From assembly GCA_033239005.1 (NCBI GenBank), contig BSQZ01000001.1, positions 34,414,688 through 34,478,687 on the forward strand: DNA of 64,000 bases. Reading direction: 5' to 3'. Source of the stretch: Lamellibrachia satsuma. Lineage: Eukaryota; Annelida; Polychaeta; Sabellida; Siboglinidae. The notes beneath the pieces were generated by a model. The model was given only the letters and a program-made list of their open reading frames with translations. It searched no databases and was not told the origin of the DNA. The position numbers and the translations under genes were made by a program. Shown one piece after another: positions 35,861-48,443 of the stretch. Position 1 is the stretch's first letter. Each line of letters begins with the position of its first letter.

Positions 35861-37352
35861 CGTTGCATTGATATGCGTACAATAGTAACCATCAGAATAT
35901 GTTTACATACATTTATCTCCAATAGTTATGTTGAAGCTTTGCGTTTTTCTAACAACTCAGAGGTGTCATATTGATAACTAATAACGACGTTGCGAATATC
36001 CAAGATGACGGACTGTATTACAGCGCCTCTCCACGAGCGGTGATGCGATTAGAAATAACCGTAGTTCAGTAACAGTTCATCGCGCGGCGCAGCATGACGT
36101 AACGTAGGTCATATTTCGCAGGCGAACGACATTAAACATGAATACGCGGGCATTGACCCCCCCTTGGTACTCTTTGTACGAATAGGTAGATGTCGGCAGT
36201 CGTGAACGGCCATTTAGCCAGGTCATCAATTCTAAAAGTCAGGGAGTGAATATTATTGCTAACAGCAGCGAGTGGATAATGGCCTTCGTGAATTCGCCGA
36301 GAATAGAGTCTACCCTTAGGGGCGTGGTCTCGTTGTTACCCACTGTCAACACTACAATTGGTATAGGCATTCACAGGAAGCGCCAGCAGCTAATCAGCGT
36401 CATTATTGAGATTCTACACTAAACATGTTTTTGCCTAATTGAGCTTTTCAGTCTAACAGTTTTGTCATTATAATCAAGGTTTCAAAGTAAACTCGAATTG
36501 CATCGTTCCGTCCCAATGAAAAGTACACTTTGGGAGGGATGTGGGGAGGGAGGGAGGTATGTTCAAACCAGAGGCGATCGAAAAGCAAGTATGTTAAGAT
36601 TTAATCCTCAACTGATTTAGCCTATCGCAAATCCGGTCCATTGATATCTAAATATGTGATTTGTAATAGTATGTGTAACATCCGCAGTCGATGTAATAAA
36701 AAAAATCCTACTTTTGTTTAAATCATCGAAACAACCGATTTGAGTCATTAGATCTGGTATGGTTAAATATAGTGGATATCCAAAATGTTAAGCACTGTGC
36801 GGGTCAAAGCTGATCATGGGCATGACTTCCATCTTTTCGCCGATCATATGACCATGTTAAAAATTTCACCAAGTGTAAAATTCTTGAGTTTTCAGCGTTT
36901 CAATTTTCACTTCATTTAATGTTTGATCAAACATTAAGTAATGTAATAGTATGTCTGATGAATTCACACAAAAAACTACATACAAAAGTTGCACAAACGA
37001 GCTAGAATATTGCAGAGTATAACAAGAAGGCTTAATGTTTCGAAAAATGAATCTGAAGTAAGACTAGCGAAAAAATCGAATCGAGGAGGGACCGTAGAGG
37101 GGTCGAAGAAATGGTGTTTCCGTGTAGTGGAATGCGGTAAAGCTGTATGTTTAATGACAGTTTCATCATGTAACTATACGGCCCACATATATTATTGACA
37201 GTTTCTGTGTTGTTTCATTAGCTGTAGATTTGTACCAACCAACGAACGTCAACATATCCATTCATAATATCATGGCGCCACCTAGTGAGTGTCCACTTAA
37301 TAAAATTCCCCATAGGTTTGAACGTATCCTTATTATTGAATTAATATTTCAG
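35861..37352. other. No gene recognised
   Basis: Short frames only. At 36,989-37,057 a basic open frame ends at a GTAAGA donor-like site, but its phase does not fit the acceptor at 37,352, so I do not join them. Confidence 0.35.
36916..36937. repeat. Perfect 22-bp palindrome
   Basis: Arms TTAATGTTTGA and its exact reverse complement meet at a TGATCA centre with no spacer. Could be a dimeric transcription-factor site or chance. Confidence 0.6.
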
Positions 37353-37745
37353 AGAAGAAGAAAACGGAGAAAAGCAAGAAAGAAAAACACGAGAAAAGAG
37401 GAAGCGAAAGCATAAAACAATCTACATCAGACACAGAAAATTCAGAAAATGCAGCTGAGATCAAGAAAGAAATTGGTGATGTTGTTGACAATCACGTACC
37501 TGAGAGACAGACTGTAAGGCGTCATATGAAGCATAAGCGGATACCAAAAGTGATTATCTTGAATGCATCGATGACACACGTGAAGAACCTTTGAGAAAAC
37601 TGAAATTGGAGAAGGAGACTAATAGAAAAAGGCATAGGGATCACATTGTATCTAGAAGACGGGATGATAATGTGAGCAATATGAAAAGTAGAATAACATA
37701 TATCTCAATATCAACACTGATTGACTGGTGGCGCTTCGCGGTTAC
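37353..37745 (+). pseudogene. Lysine-rich open segment behind a splice acceptor
   Basis: TTAATATTTCAG (ends 37,352) is followed by an open frame rich in Lys, Glu and Arg (KKKTEKSKKEKHEKRGSES, then a Ser/Glu/Asn stretch) to a stop near 37,595. A one-base shift near 37,545 opens a second charged frame (CIDDTREEPLRKLKLEKE) that runs to TAA near 37,754. It looks like one charged exon with a single-base frame break, probably nuclear or intracellular in character. No family recognised and no companion exons identified. Confidence 0.3.
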
Positions 37746-37785
37746 GCCAACATAAAATGGAGCCGGTGCCATATCAAATAAGGAA

Positions 37786-38026
37786 AATGGACTACGGGTC
37801 CATTTTCCCTATGATTTTTTTTTACAGAAACGCATAGACAATGGACCCCATAAAATATTCTTGGGGTTCATTTTCTATACGTACGACATATAGAATATCC
37901 TCCATGGAATATGGACCCGTAGAATCCGTTTTCTATCGGGGTCCTTTTTTACGAGGTCCATATTCTATACGACATATAGAATATATAGGACATAGACCCC
38001 CGTAGATTATGGACCACCATAAAAAG
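37786..38026. repeat. Cluster of alternating TCCATTTTCTAT/ATGGACC motifs
   Basis: At least four head-to-head motif pairs such as GGGTCCATTTTC, ATGGACCCC, GGTTCATTTTCTATACG and GGTCCATATTCTATACGACA. Adjacent motifs are inverted relative to each other, so the stretch can fold into several hairpins. Related clusters follow at 38,690-38,800 and 38,915-38,966. Confidence 0.6.
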
Positions 38027-38339
38027 TTATAAAGTAAATTGGTACTGAATATCTCTGAGCAAGTTTAATATAAAAACGGTTTTTTTTATTAAATACTTCC
38101 TGCCATACCTTTGATACATAATCCTGGTGTGAGTCAAAAGGTTGTGAGTTTAACTTCTCACGTGAGTTCTTAGTTTGTTATGTGATCACAACTGAAAGTG
38201 AGACTGACCAGTTAAATTCAAAGATTCAGGGCACGAATTGGTTTTACTGAGTCATAATGTGACTATGAGACTCCTTCGCATTTCGTATATTGAACACAAG
38301 CCACAATACTCGACACATTTCGTAAACACATACCGCAAG

Positions 38340-38500
38340 GCACTCTTGAGGACAAGAGACGACGGTGCCTCCAGAAGAAAATGTCTAGACGACATAGAAG
38401 AATGGACACATCGAGACATACCGACACTACTACGCACAGCAGAGGACAAACAGCGGTGGCGAGGACTGTGCGAGAATGGCACTCTACGACCGTCCCGTTC
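38340..38500 (+). mobile_element. LINE ORF2 C-terminal fragment
   Basis: The frame reads RRKCLDDIEEWTHRDIP, then TAEDKQRWRGLCENGT. This is the pattern R-[RK]-x-W/C-[LI]-D-D-I-x-x-W-T...A-E-D-[RK]-x-x-W-R found at the C-terminal end of many LINE-encoded proteins. It lies between two clusters of the TCCATTTTCTAT repeat and is otherwise non-coding. Confidence 0.65.
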
Positions 38501-38689
38501 ATGGGGTGAAGGTGAACGGGAAGTACAACAAACCGAGTGGGCAGTTGAAAAGAAAACATCAAAAACACCCGGGGGTAACCAAATTGATAATTCATATTAC
38601 AAAATTCATAGAAATTGTGGTTATAACATTCAAGTTACAATCTACATACTGCATTATATTATCTAATATTTTTTCACCTTTTTCTATAA

Positions 38690-38966
38690 TAGAAGATGGA
38701 CCACCGGGTCCATTTTCGATGGGTGGGGTTCATTATATATATGTCATACAAAAAATGAGCCGACGTAGAAAATGGATCCAGGGTAAACAATTTGTATTTC
38801 ATTTTGCAAAATTCATATAAACGATGGTTATGACATTTAAGTTACAATCTGCAAACTGCATTATATTATCTGATAAAAGTTGCACTTGTTTCAATGGGTG
38901 ACCCAAATTCTATAATAAAATATGGACCCCCGGTTCCATTTTCTATGGGGGGTCCATATTTTATCT
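38690..38966. repeat. Further TCCATTTTCTAT/ATGGACC palindromic clusters
   Basis: ATGGACCACCGGGTCCATTT at about 38,696 and GACCCCCGGTTCCATTTTC at about 38,925, followed by GGGGGGTCCATATTTTATC. The same family as 37,786-38,026. Together they flank a LINE tail. Confidence 0.6.
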
Positions 38967-39189
38967 GAAACCGGTACCAGTGAAAACATCTCTTCGGAGG
39001 TAGACTCTCGTCTTGGCAAGTTCACGAGCGGGAGAGAGTCGAACTAGTAAGACTGCGTTTCTATTAGAAAGTTATAACAAAGTTATTGCAGGTACACTCC
39101 CCACGGTTTGGCTGTAGAGTTGGCTTCGGACGCGATAGAGCGTGATATTCTGCAAAAAAGAAAGAAAAACCGGTAGACCCCTAGTTCTA

Positions 39190-39440
39190 CCGCCAACTTT
39201 TGACTTAAAATATAGGCCACAGTGACCCCTCCGGGAAGTTTCACCCGTCCATTCTGTTCTATTTATGGGATGCCGCTCCGCTGTCAATAGAGGGAGCTCA
39301 GTATCACTCTTGATCTGGTCACTCCACCTGTTCAGTGGACTTCCTCTCTTCTTTCCTGTCTTCCGCTGTCCTTTGAAGTCTTGTCTGCATTCTTGCCTAA
39401 CGATGTTATTTCTGTGCATACGGAAAATATGCCAAAACCA
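39190..39440 (-). mobile_element. Antisense LINE ORF2 C-terminal fragment
   Basis: The - strand reads FRMHRNNIVRQECRQDFKG, then NRWSDQIKSDTELPLLTAER and NRTEWTGETSRRGHCGL. This matches the R-W-x-D-x-I-x-x-D-T...L-x-x-A-x-x-R-x-x-W-R ending of LINE proteins. Only the tail remains. Confidence 0.65.
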
Positions 39441-40424
<984 letters not shown>

Positions 40425-40784
40425 AAATCTAACTTGGTAATGTGTCAATGCGAAAAATGAAACACGGTCTGAAACACCAAAGCGAGCTCTGAGGCAAGCT
40501 AACAGAATCCTTAACTCGTTTGTCGGATTAACGGAGTCTCCGTTATAAGCTGCCATGTTGACACTCACTCTTCCTAAACAGTTTCTGCCCTCAAGAGTTG
40601 CCACTAAGTTTGAGCTAGACTTATCTTTGTCAATATGTTAGAATATATTTGTTTTGCTCCTCTTTATTCCTGAAGTTCGTGGTATTTGGTATGATTTTAC
40701 GATAAAATGGTCAGAAATCGTATCGTTTCAAAAACTCACACAAATTTGGAGGTCAAATGATATAATACAAACACCAAAATAAGA

Positions 40785-41080
40785 ATGTTCAACAGCAAAG
40801 TCATACTAATGCTTGTCAATTGCCCTGAAACATGGAACACACTCAAACATTTTGAACAAAAACTAGCAAGTTTCCAGACCAGATGCTTGCGCAAACTTAA
40901 CATCAAATGGAACGAATTCATCACCAAAGAGGAAGTACAAAAAGGAGCCAATCAAGTCAACACTATTGAACAAACGATGGAGATATGTTGGTCATGTCTT
41001 TAGAATGCCGCCAATAAGAACACCAAAGCAGGCATGGTACTGGAAACCATTTGGAAAGAGGAAAAAAACGTACGTAGTAC
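40785..41080 (+). mobile_element. LINE ORF2 C-terminal fragment (RTE/Nimb-type ending)
   Basis: One frame reads ETWNTLKHFEQKLASFQTRC and then LRKLNIKWNEFITKEEV. A second frame continues with KRWRYVGHVFRMPP and WYWKPFGKRKK. Together they match the hallmark series ETW...L..FQ..CLR..L.I.W...I...E...R.W...GHV.RM...W.P.GKR of reverse-transcriptase C-termini. One frameshift near 40,970. Clade assignment is tentative. Confidence 0.7.
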
Positions 41081-41240
41081 ATAGAATTAGTGACCCATCA
41101 TGTTGCCACACGCCTTTACACGCCTATAATGCATAGGGCGCCAATTTTAGCTATTTTCACTCTTGGAATGTGTACAAACGGTTTTAGTGCGCAACCATAC
41201 ATGTATAATAGCCGGATGATTTCACCTGCTTGTAATATTG

Positions 41241-42289
<1,049 letters not shown>

Positions 42290-42918
42290 TTGAGGGTGTG
42301 GGTTCAGCCAGTGCGCTGTAGACCGAGTCGCGTGTGAGTTCAGAGTTGAAACGCACAATCATCGTCTTAGGACGGGCGGGGTCGTGGCGTCCAAGCCGGC
42401 GACAACGTTCGACGTCTTTGTCGGAAAAAAGCGGCCGGCAACATTTTTTTCCCCATAATGGGTCCTGGCACGCAGCGCCTTAGGCGGATATGATTGACTA
42501 CTGAGAATAGTTGACCTCCGAATTCTCTAATTCATAACAGCAATACAAGTGATCAGTTGAACCTATGTCAACAATGACACGTGGCTTGAACTTGACCTGT
42601 TGAATATAACGGTAATTTCACTTGCACTTGTTTTGATGAATCAAAAGTGTTTTTTTGTAATTGTACAACATATAACAAACACATGAAATCAACGTGGATT
42701 ACTCTTAGAATTGTGCCACCATAAAAGCAGGGACAAACTTTCAGTCAATCAATAATTATTTATTACAATCATGTAAAACAAACAAAACAAGCCATGAGCA
42801 CAATATGAGAAGGTATAACAAACAGTATTGCTAACAATATTATTCGATTAAACAGATTATGTACAATGAAAGCTTAGACAACAAGTATTGACTATTTTGA
42901 GAAAACAAATAATAGAAC

Positions 42919-43305
42919 ATGGCAAAAAGGCATTCCATGTGTCATGTTTTAATGCCTGTAAAGCTAATTAGAGAAAAACCTGGTCTATGTCAACCAAATA
43001 TTTACAAGAATTTTCCAAATTATTTTACAGTTGGGGTTAATAAAGTGACTGATCAATTCATTTTTCTGAAACAAAATAACGAATATTTTACTCGTATTGA
43101 GCATGAACATTATAAAAAAATCAACAAGTATTGTAGCAATTTTCTTAAAGACAACATATACACTACACGTGTGTCTTTATTCACATTTAAAGACAAACCA
43201 ATAAGGATACAACTAATGTTATTGACCATCTTCATGCGAAATGTAGTTGTGGTCAAACAGCATGTTAAAAAAATTATTAAACCCTGCAAAATTTTAATTA
43301 ACTGA
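42919..43305 (+). CDS. 128-residue ORF inside the TIR element, unknown
   Basis: ATG at 42,919 to TGA at 43,303-43,305. It is Lys/Asn/Ile-rich, in keeping with the AT-rich background, with clusters such as QPNIYKNFPNYF, HEHYKKINKYCSNF and VVVVKQHVKKIIK. No signal peptide and no recognised domain. It is longer than expected by chance in AT-rich DNA, but no second copy is available in the window to test conservation. It could be a fragment of a transposon or captured gene. Confidence 0.25.
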   Translation: MAKRHSMCHVLMPVKLIREKPGLCQPNIYKNFPNYFTVGVNKVTDQFIFLKQNNEYFTRIEHEHYKKINKYCSNFLKDNIYTTRVSLFTFKDKPIRIQLMLLTIFMRNVVVVKQHVKKIIKPCKILIN

Positions 43306-43456
43306 ACAACTAATAATAACAATAAACTAAATGAAAAAGAAATTATAAGTCAATACTGAGTTATGGCAGACTAATTTACCTATAAAAGTAATGCTCCATT
43401 GGTGCCATAATATAACATAAATGAAGAAAATATCAAAAAAGGAAAGCATAAAAGTC

Positions 43457-43531
43457 AGACCCACAAAGCCTTGAACGCGAAACCCTACAACTGAAGTCAT
43501 ACGTTCTACCACTGCACGACACAATCTAGCC
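43457..43531 (-). other. tRNA-like relic (SINE head?)
   Basis: The - strand has an A-box-like GTGCAGTGGTAGAACG and a B-box-like GCGTTCAAGGC about 35 bases later, with an anticodon-loop-like ACTTCAGTT. The acceptor stem does not pair well, so this is not called as a functional tRNA. Confidence 0.35.
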
Positions 43532-44036
43532 CGAATAAACGTTGAACAACTTGCCTAGCTGTCAGTGACAGTGACAGATGATACGCTAAAGAAACAGTTT
43601 CGTGATATACTTTCGTCAAATTGTTTGCTAAGATTAGTATATAATATATCCATGATTTCCAATACTTCCACATATGAAACACATTCAGGAAAAGGGCCAA
43701 CATTCACCTGTAGTGCAGTTATTTCTGAAACATTTAGTTTCAAGCAACGCGCCGTTTTTATTTGTGACACCACAACCGCTGGAGTTCGGAGGTCAGCAAT
43801 TCTCCGTAGCCAATCACGACCACGCAAGGCGCTACTTTCCAGGACCCATTATGGGAGAAAAAAAATTGCAGGCGGGCGCATCTTCATGGTTTCGTTGATC
43901 ACCTGCAGCACCTTGGCACGGGCGTCCTCGACAGCGCCCGTGTCATGTATGCCCTGTAGGCGATCGTTTGAACTACCGCTGTACTGTTCAGTGTCGTCCA
44001 TACTCACCTTGAGCTTACTAACCCAGTTGCAGTAAC

Positions 44037-45143
44037 TGGGTAGATTTCGTCAAGTCTGGGTGCGAGAAGTCCAGGGCTGAGGTCCAGGCAGATAGTTTTA
44101 GTTTTGAGTGTAGGGGATGCGCAAGGATGAAGGAACTAGAGGTGGAGTTGGAAGAGCTGAGGCTGCTCGTTGTGGCAATGGTGGGAAGGGAACAGGGGAG
44201 TTGTGCCAGTAGTTCCGGTGAGGGAACAGTAGACGATAAAGTGGGGTAAGACACAAGAGATGCTAGGAAGAGCCCACCTCAGCCTGGGAGGAAGCTGAGA
44301 GGAGGGAAGGTGACAGGTCATAGGGAGACAGGACGTAAGGAGACGGGAAGGAAAGGAACGGGAGGGAAGACAACCGGGGTGAAGGAGAGGGGAGTAGGGG
44401 AGACAGGAGGGAAGGAGAATGGAGTGGGGGAGACGAGAGGGAAGACAACCGGAGTGAAGGAGAGGGGAGTAGCGGAGACAGGAGGGAAGGAGAAGGGAGT
44501 GGGGGAGACGGAAGGGAAGGGGTCAGGACAGAATGTGATGGAGGGGATCGAAAGGAAGAGTTATTCTGCAGCAGTGATAGAGGGGGTGAGGAAGAGAGCG
44601 AGGGTGTTTGTGGGGGATTCGATAGTTAGGAAGACCGACAGAGTCTTAAACAAGGGAGATGATGTGGTGGTCTGCCTCCCTGGAGCCAAAATAGAAGAGA
44701 TAACTGAGAGGGTAAAAAACATCGTAGGCTCGGGTAAGGGTGGATCTGTTTTAGTACACGTAGGGACAAATAACGTAGAGAGGGAGGGTACAACTGCCAT
44801 AGTTAGGAAATATAGGCAGTTGGTCAGAACACTAAAACAGACGCGGGTTGAGCAGGCAATACTGTCAGGGATTTTACCTGTAATGGGCAGGAGGGGTCAT
44901 AAATATCGAAATTGTCGGGGGATGGCAATTAACATGTTAGTCCAGAGGCTGTGTAGGGAAGAGGAAGTTGGATTTGTGGATTTATGGGGAAGTTTTGTTG
45001 GGAGGGCTGATATGTACATGAAGGATGGGTTTCATTTAAGTGGAAAGGGGGCGGCAGTATTCGCGGACAAACTTTCAGCAGCAGTAGATAGCGACTTGGG
45101 TACAATGACAAATATTTTTGGAAGTAAACATTCTTTAAACTAG
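44037..45143 (+). pseudogene. CR1 ORF1 with SGNH/GDSL esterase domain, one premature stop
   Basis: A single frame from about 44,037 to the TAG at 45,141-45,143 is broken only by TAA at 44,247-44,249. The N-terminal part has CxxC-like cysteines (FECRGCARMKELEVELEELR) and a short coiled coil. A low-complexity Gly/Lys/Glu/Thr repeat (ETGRKETGRK, GGKENGVGET) spans about 44,300-44,530. The C-terminal domain has the SGNH hydrolase blocks: RVFVGDSIVRKTD (GDS serine), VHVGTNNVE (GxN), and DGFHLSGKGA (catalytic D-x-x-H). Esterase-type ORF1 proteins are known in CR1-clade LINEs, where they are thought to help RNP or membrane interactions; their exact role is unsettled. All three catalytic blocks are intact. 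Confidence 0.85.
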
Positions 45144-45145
45144 AA

Positions 45146-47985
45146 GTGCAGGGGGGTTACCTAGAGGTGTCTCAAGCAGAACAAGAGGCCACTAGCACAG
45201 ATAAACCAATATCAAATCATCCGAAAAACATCTCTGAAAAAGGTTATAGATGCGTATGTTTAAATGCAAGGAGCATATTAAATAAGAAAAACGAATTAAA
45301 CATTATGGTAGAAGATATTGATCCTCACATAATTGGTATAACTGAATCATGGGCCAACATAGATATAACAGATGCTGAATTAGGACTGACAGGATACGTA
45401 ATATTTAGGAAAGATCGAATAGGAAGAAGGGGCGGGGGAGTTATTTTATATGTTAAAGAATCTATTCAGGCTTATGAAATAAAACTAGAAAGGGAAGCAG
45501 ATTGCGATGAAGCTGTTTGGTGCAAAATTGTTTCAGGAAATTCAAAATTAACTATTGGATTAGTTTACCGAAGTCCAAACATAAACGAAGAGGACAACAC
45601 AAAAATAAAAAACGCTATAAAGGAAGTTAGTAAAGGGGAATGTATCATAATGGGAGATTTTAACCATGGACACATACAATGGAATTCTCTAGAGAGCACA
45701 GGGATTGAGAATCAACAATTTCTATGTTTAATCCAGGATAGCTTTCTTACTCAGCACGTACTAGAACCAACCAGGGGAGAAAATGTATTAGATATAGTTT
45801 TGTCATCACAAAAAGAATTAGTGGACAATGTAAACATATTTGAACCATTGGGTAATAGTGACCATAATCAAATACATTTTGACATCAATGTAAAATCAGA
45901 AAGTAAAAATAAGAAAACGTACAAGAGAAACTTCCACAAAGGTAATTACAAAGATATGAGAAAATACTTAGCACAGCTAGATTGGAATAACATGCTGATG
46001 AATAAGACTGCAATTGAATGTTGGAATATTCTAAAATATGAAATTGAGATTATCATTGATACATTTGTTCCCTTCCGAAAACACGGTGTAGAAAGAAACA
46101 CTTGTCAAAAGAGGCAATTAGAAAAATAATGCTAAAACAAACTATGTGGAGGGTTTATAGGCGTACCAGAAAGGAAGAAGACTATGCAAAATACAAAGAG
46201 GCACTTAATGCAGCTACAACTGAAATCAGACAATCTAAAAGAAGCTATGAGCAAAAACTGGCATGTAACATAAAAACTGACAGCAAGAGTTTTTAAAACG
46301 TACAAGACAAGGTTGGACCTCTAGAAGACAGTGCTGGAAATATAATATCACAGGGGTTTTTAATGGCGGAAGACCTAAATGGTTACTTCAGTTCAGTGTT
46401 TATCAAAGAAGATATTAGTTCATTACCAGTTGCTGATGCTAAATTTCAGGGGGCTAAATCTGACTATTTAGGACCGTTAGTTGTAACTCCAGAATTGGTA
46501 GCTAAGAAAATAAAGGCAATGAAGGATAACAAATCACCGGGAGTGGATGGGATTCCTCCAAAATTACTAATGGAAACAGTAGATCAAATCAGTATACCAC
46601 TTGCAAGAGTATTCAACTTGTCATTAAAAGAGGGAGTTGTTCCGTTTGAATGGAAAGAAGCAAACATCATACCAGTATTTAATAAGGGTTCGAGAAATAA
46701 GTCAGATAATTACAGACCAGTGAGTTTAACGTCAGTGATTTGTAAATTATTAGAAAGGTTAATTAAAGACCATATGGTGGACTTCCTCCTTAAGCATAAA
46801 TTATTAAATTCATCTCAACATGGATTCCTTAAAGCGAGGTCATGCTTAACAAATATGTTATGTTTTTTGGAAGAAATCACTAAGTGGATAGACGTGGGAT
46901 CGCCAGTAGATATTTTCTACTTAGATTTTCAGAAAGCTTTTGACAAAGTGCCACATCAAAGATTGCTACTTAAAAGCCCATGGTATCGGGGATAGCATAA
47001 CTGACTGGATAGAACAATGGCTGACTGACAGAAGACAACGAGTTGTAGTAGATGGAGAAGTTTCAAATTGGAAATCGGTTTTGAGTGGGATACCTCAAGG
47101 ATCAGTATTAGGACCTATGTAATTCTTAATTTATATCAATGACTTGGACGAGAGTATAACAAGTAACGTACTGAAATTTGCGGACGACAAAAAACTGTTT
47201 AGAAAAGTTAATACTGATGGTGATAAACAACATTTACAAAACGATCTAGACAGATTAGTGAAATGGTCTGAGAAATGGCAGATGCTGTTCAATTTTGGGA
47301 AATGTAAATGCCTACATACAGGACATGGGAACTTGAATGTAAACTATAAAATGGGAGCTACTATTCTGGGTACTACTGTAAAAGAAAAGGACTTAGGAGT
47401 TACAATAAGCGCTGATATGAAAGTTTCAGAGCAGTGTGGTATTGCAGCTTCAAAGGGTAATCAAATTCTTGGATTGATTAGAAGAAACATAACATACAAG
47501 GGAAAAAGTTAATTATACCTCTTTATAAAGCAATAGTTAGACCTCATTTAGAATACTGTATACAAGCATGGATACCATATCGTAAGAAGGATATAGATAC
47601 GCTTGAACGCATACAAAGGAGAGCAACTAAAATGATTCCAGAACTTAGAGACCTTAGTTATGAAGAACGCCTGAAAGAATATGGTTTAACAACTCTAGAG
47701 ACAAGGAGGTTAAGAGGAGATCAGATTGAAGTTTTTAAGATATTGAATGGGTATGAAAATATTGATAGAAATATGTTTTTCTCACTCAAGAAGGATAGCA
47801 GAACTAGAGGACATGAGGTAAAATTAGTAAAGGATCAATGTAGATTGGACATCAGGAAGCACTCGTTCTCACAGAGGACAATAAATGAATGGAACAAAAT
47901 GTCTACAGATTGTGTAACTGCTAGCAGCGTGAATATGTTTAAAAACAAGTTTTACACATATATAAGGAGGGCGGGTTATAAGTAG
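45146..47985 (+). pseudogene. CR1 ORF2: APE endonuclease and reverse transcriptase, several disablements
   Basis: The endonuclease (about 45,240-45,890) has LNARSI, ITESW, RRGGGVILYVK, MGDFNHG and the catalytic SDHN. The reverse transcriptase (about 46,500-47,250) has KSPGVDGIPPKLL, YRPVSLTSVICKLLERLI, YLDFQKAFDKVPH, SGIPQGSVLGP and FADDKKLF, so the catalytic aspartates are present. The C-terminal part has YKAIVRPHLEYCIQAW and ends RRAGYK at 47,985. Frame breaks occur near 46,110, near 46,975 and near 47,510; stop codons occur at 46,294-46,296 and 47,119-47,121. It once copied its own RNA at nicked DNA (target-primed reverse transcription) but is not autonomous now. Confidence 0.88.
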
Positions 47986-48443
47986 GTGAACATTGTTGGA
48001 CTCTCGATAAGCCAATGGCTTCCTTGTCCACTTGCCATCTGGGCCTTTGGCTTGGATGGAAAATCTTGTTAAATCTTTTTAAATCTTGTAAACCCTGACT
48101 TGTAGTTCTTCGATAATTTTGTCTTTAGCATCAATGGAGTCATTCAAGCGGGTTATTTCTGTCTTCATCGCGCGCATTTCATCAACAAGGGCGTGTAGGT
48201 ATATAACCGACTTGATCTTTTCCACCACATCTTTATCCCCCAGAAGTTCCACAACTCTCGGGGTAAACACGGCTTGTGTGTCTTCTTCACTCTCTTTACG
48301 TGTCGACTTCAATGGCCAAAGCACTGATGCGGATCGCTTGTAGGTTTCAAGCAGTTTTAAGCAGACTGACAGTAGTTATCACATATCAAATCAAACGTTT
48401 CCATAATAATCACAGAGCAGACTCATCCATGAAACAAACTATA

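Larger units (their letters stand above)
42443..43866. mobile_element. 1.4-kb TIR element inserted in the L1-type ORF1
   Basis: The left end (ATTTTTTTCCCCATAATGGG, then TCCTGGCACGCAGCGCCTT and GACTACTGAGAATAGTTGAC) matches the reverse complement of the right end at roughly 80% over about 90 bp, by eye. The ends fall exactly where the - strand ORF1 frame is interrupted. No clear target-site duplication was found. It carries a 128-codon ORF and a tRNA-like stretch. Superfamily unknown; probably non-autonomous. Confidence 0.6.
44020..48096 (+). mobile_element. Nearly full-length CR1-type LINE
   Basis: The element has ORF1 (esterase), ORF2 (endonuclease plus reverse transcriptase), and a 3' UTR ending in AAATCTTGTT-type repeats. 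The borders come from the split - strand L1-type ORF1: removing 44,020-48,096 rejoins its frame (GTC A / GT AAG). Any target-site duplication is at most 1-2 bp, as often seen for CR1. An antisense relative (1,046-3,520) and a 3' stub (4,093-4,182) show the family is multicopy here. Confidence 0.85.
42290..48372 (-). pseudogene. L1-type LINE ORF1 relic, split by two later insertions
   Basis: Three - strand pieces read in order. Piece one (48,372-48,097, ATG at 48,324) has VFTPRVVELLGDKDVVEKI and a coiled coil ending IDAKDKIIEELQV. Piece two (44,019-43,867) continues with SKLKVSMDDTEQYSGSSN, RLQGIHDTGAVEDARAKVLQ and INETMKMRPPA. Piece three (42,442-42,290) has DKDVERCRRLGRHDPARPKT, then MIVRFNSELTRDSVYSALAE. 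The order coiled coil, EQYS-RLQGI, then R[CS]RLG...RP[KR]xxIVRF is that of L1-like ORF1 RNA-binding proteins (Transposase_22 type). The gaps are exactly a CR1 LINE (44,020-48,096) and a TIR element (42,443-43,866). It is non-functional now. Confidence 0.75.

Noticed and set aside
36989..37198. Basic 69-codon ORF as an exon joined to the lysine-rich segment
   Set aside because: Its donor phase at 37,057 does not match the acceptor phase at 37,353.
38238..38666. 142-codon ORF as a host gene
   Set aside because: Its middle part is a LINE ORF2 C-terminal tail; the remainder is unrelated flanking sequence.
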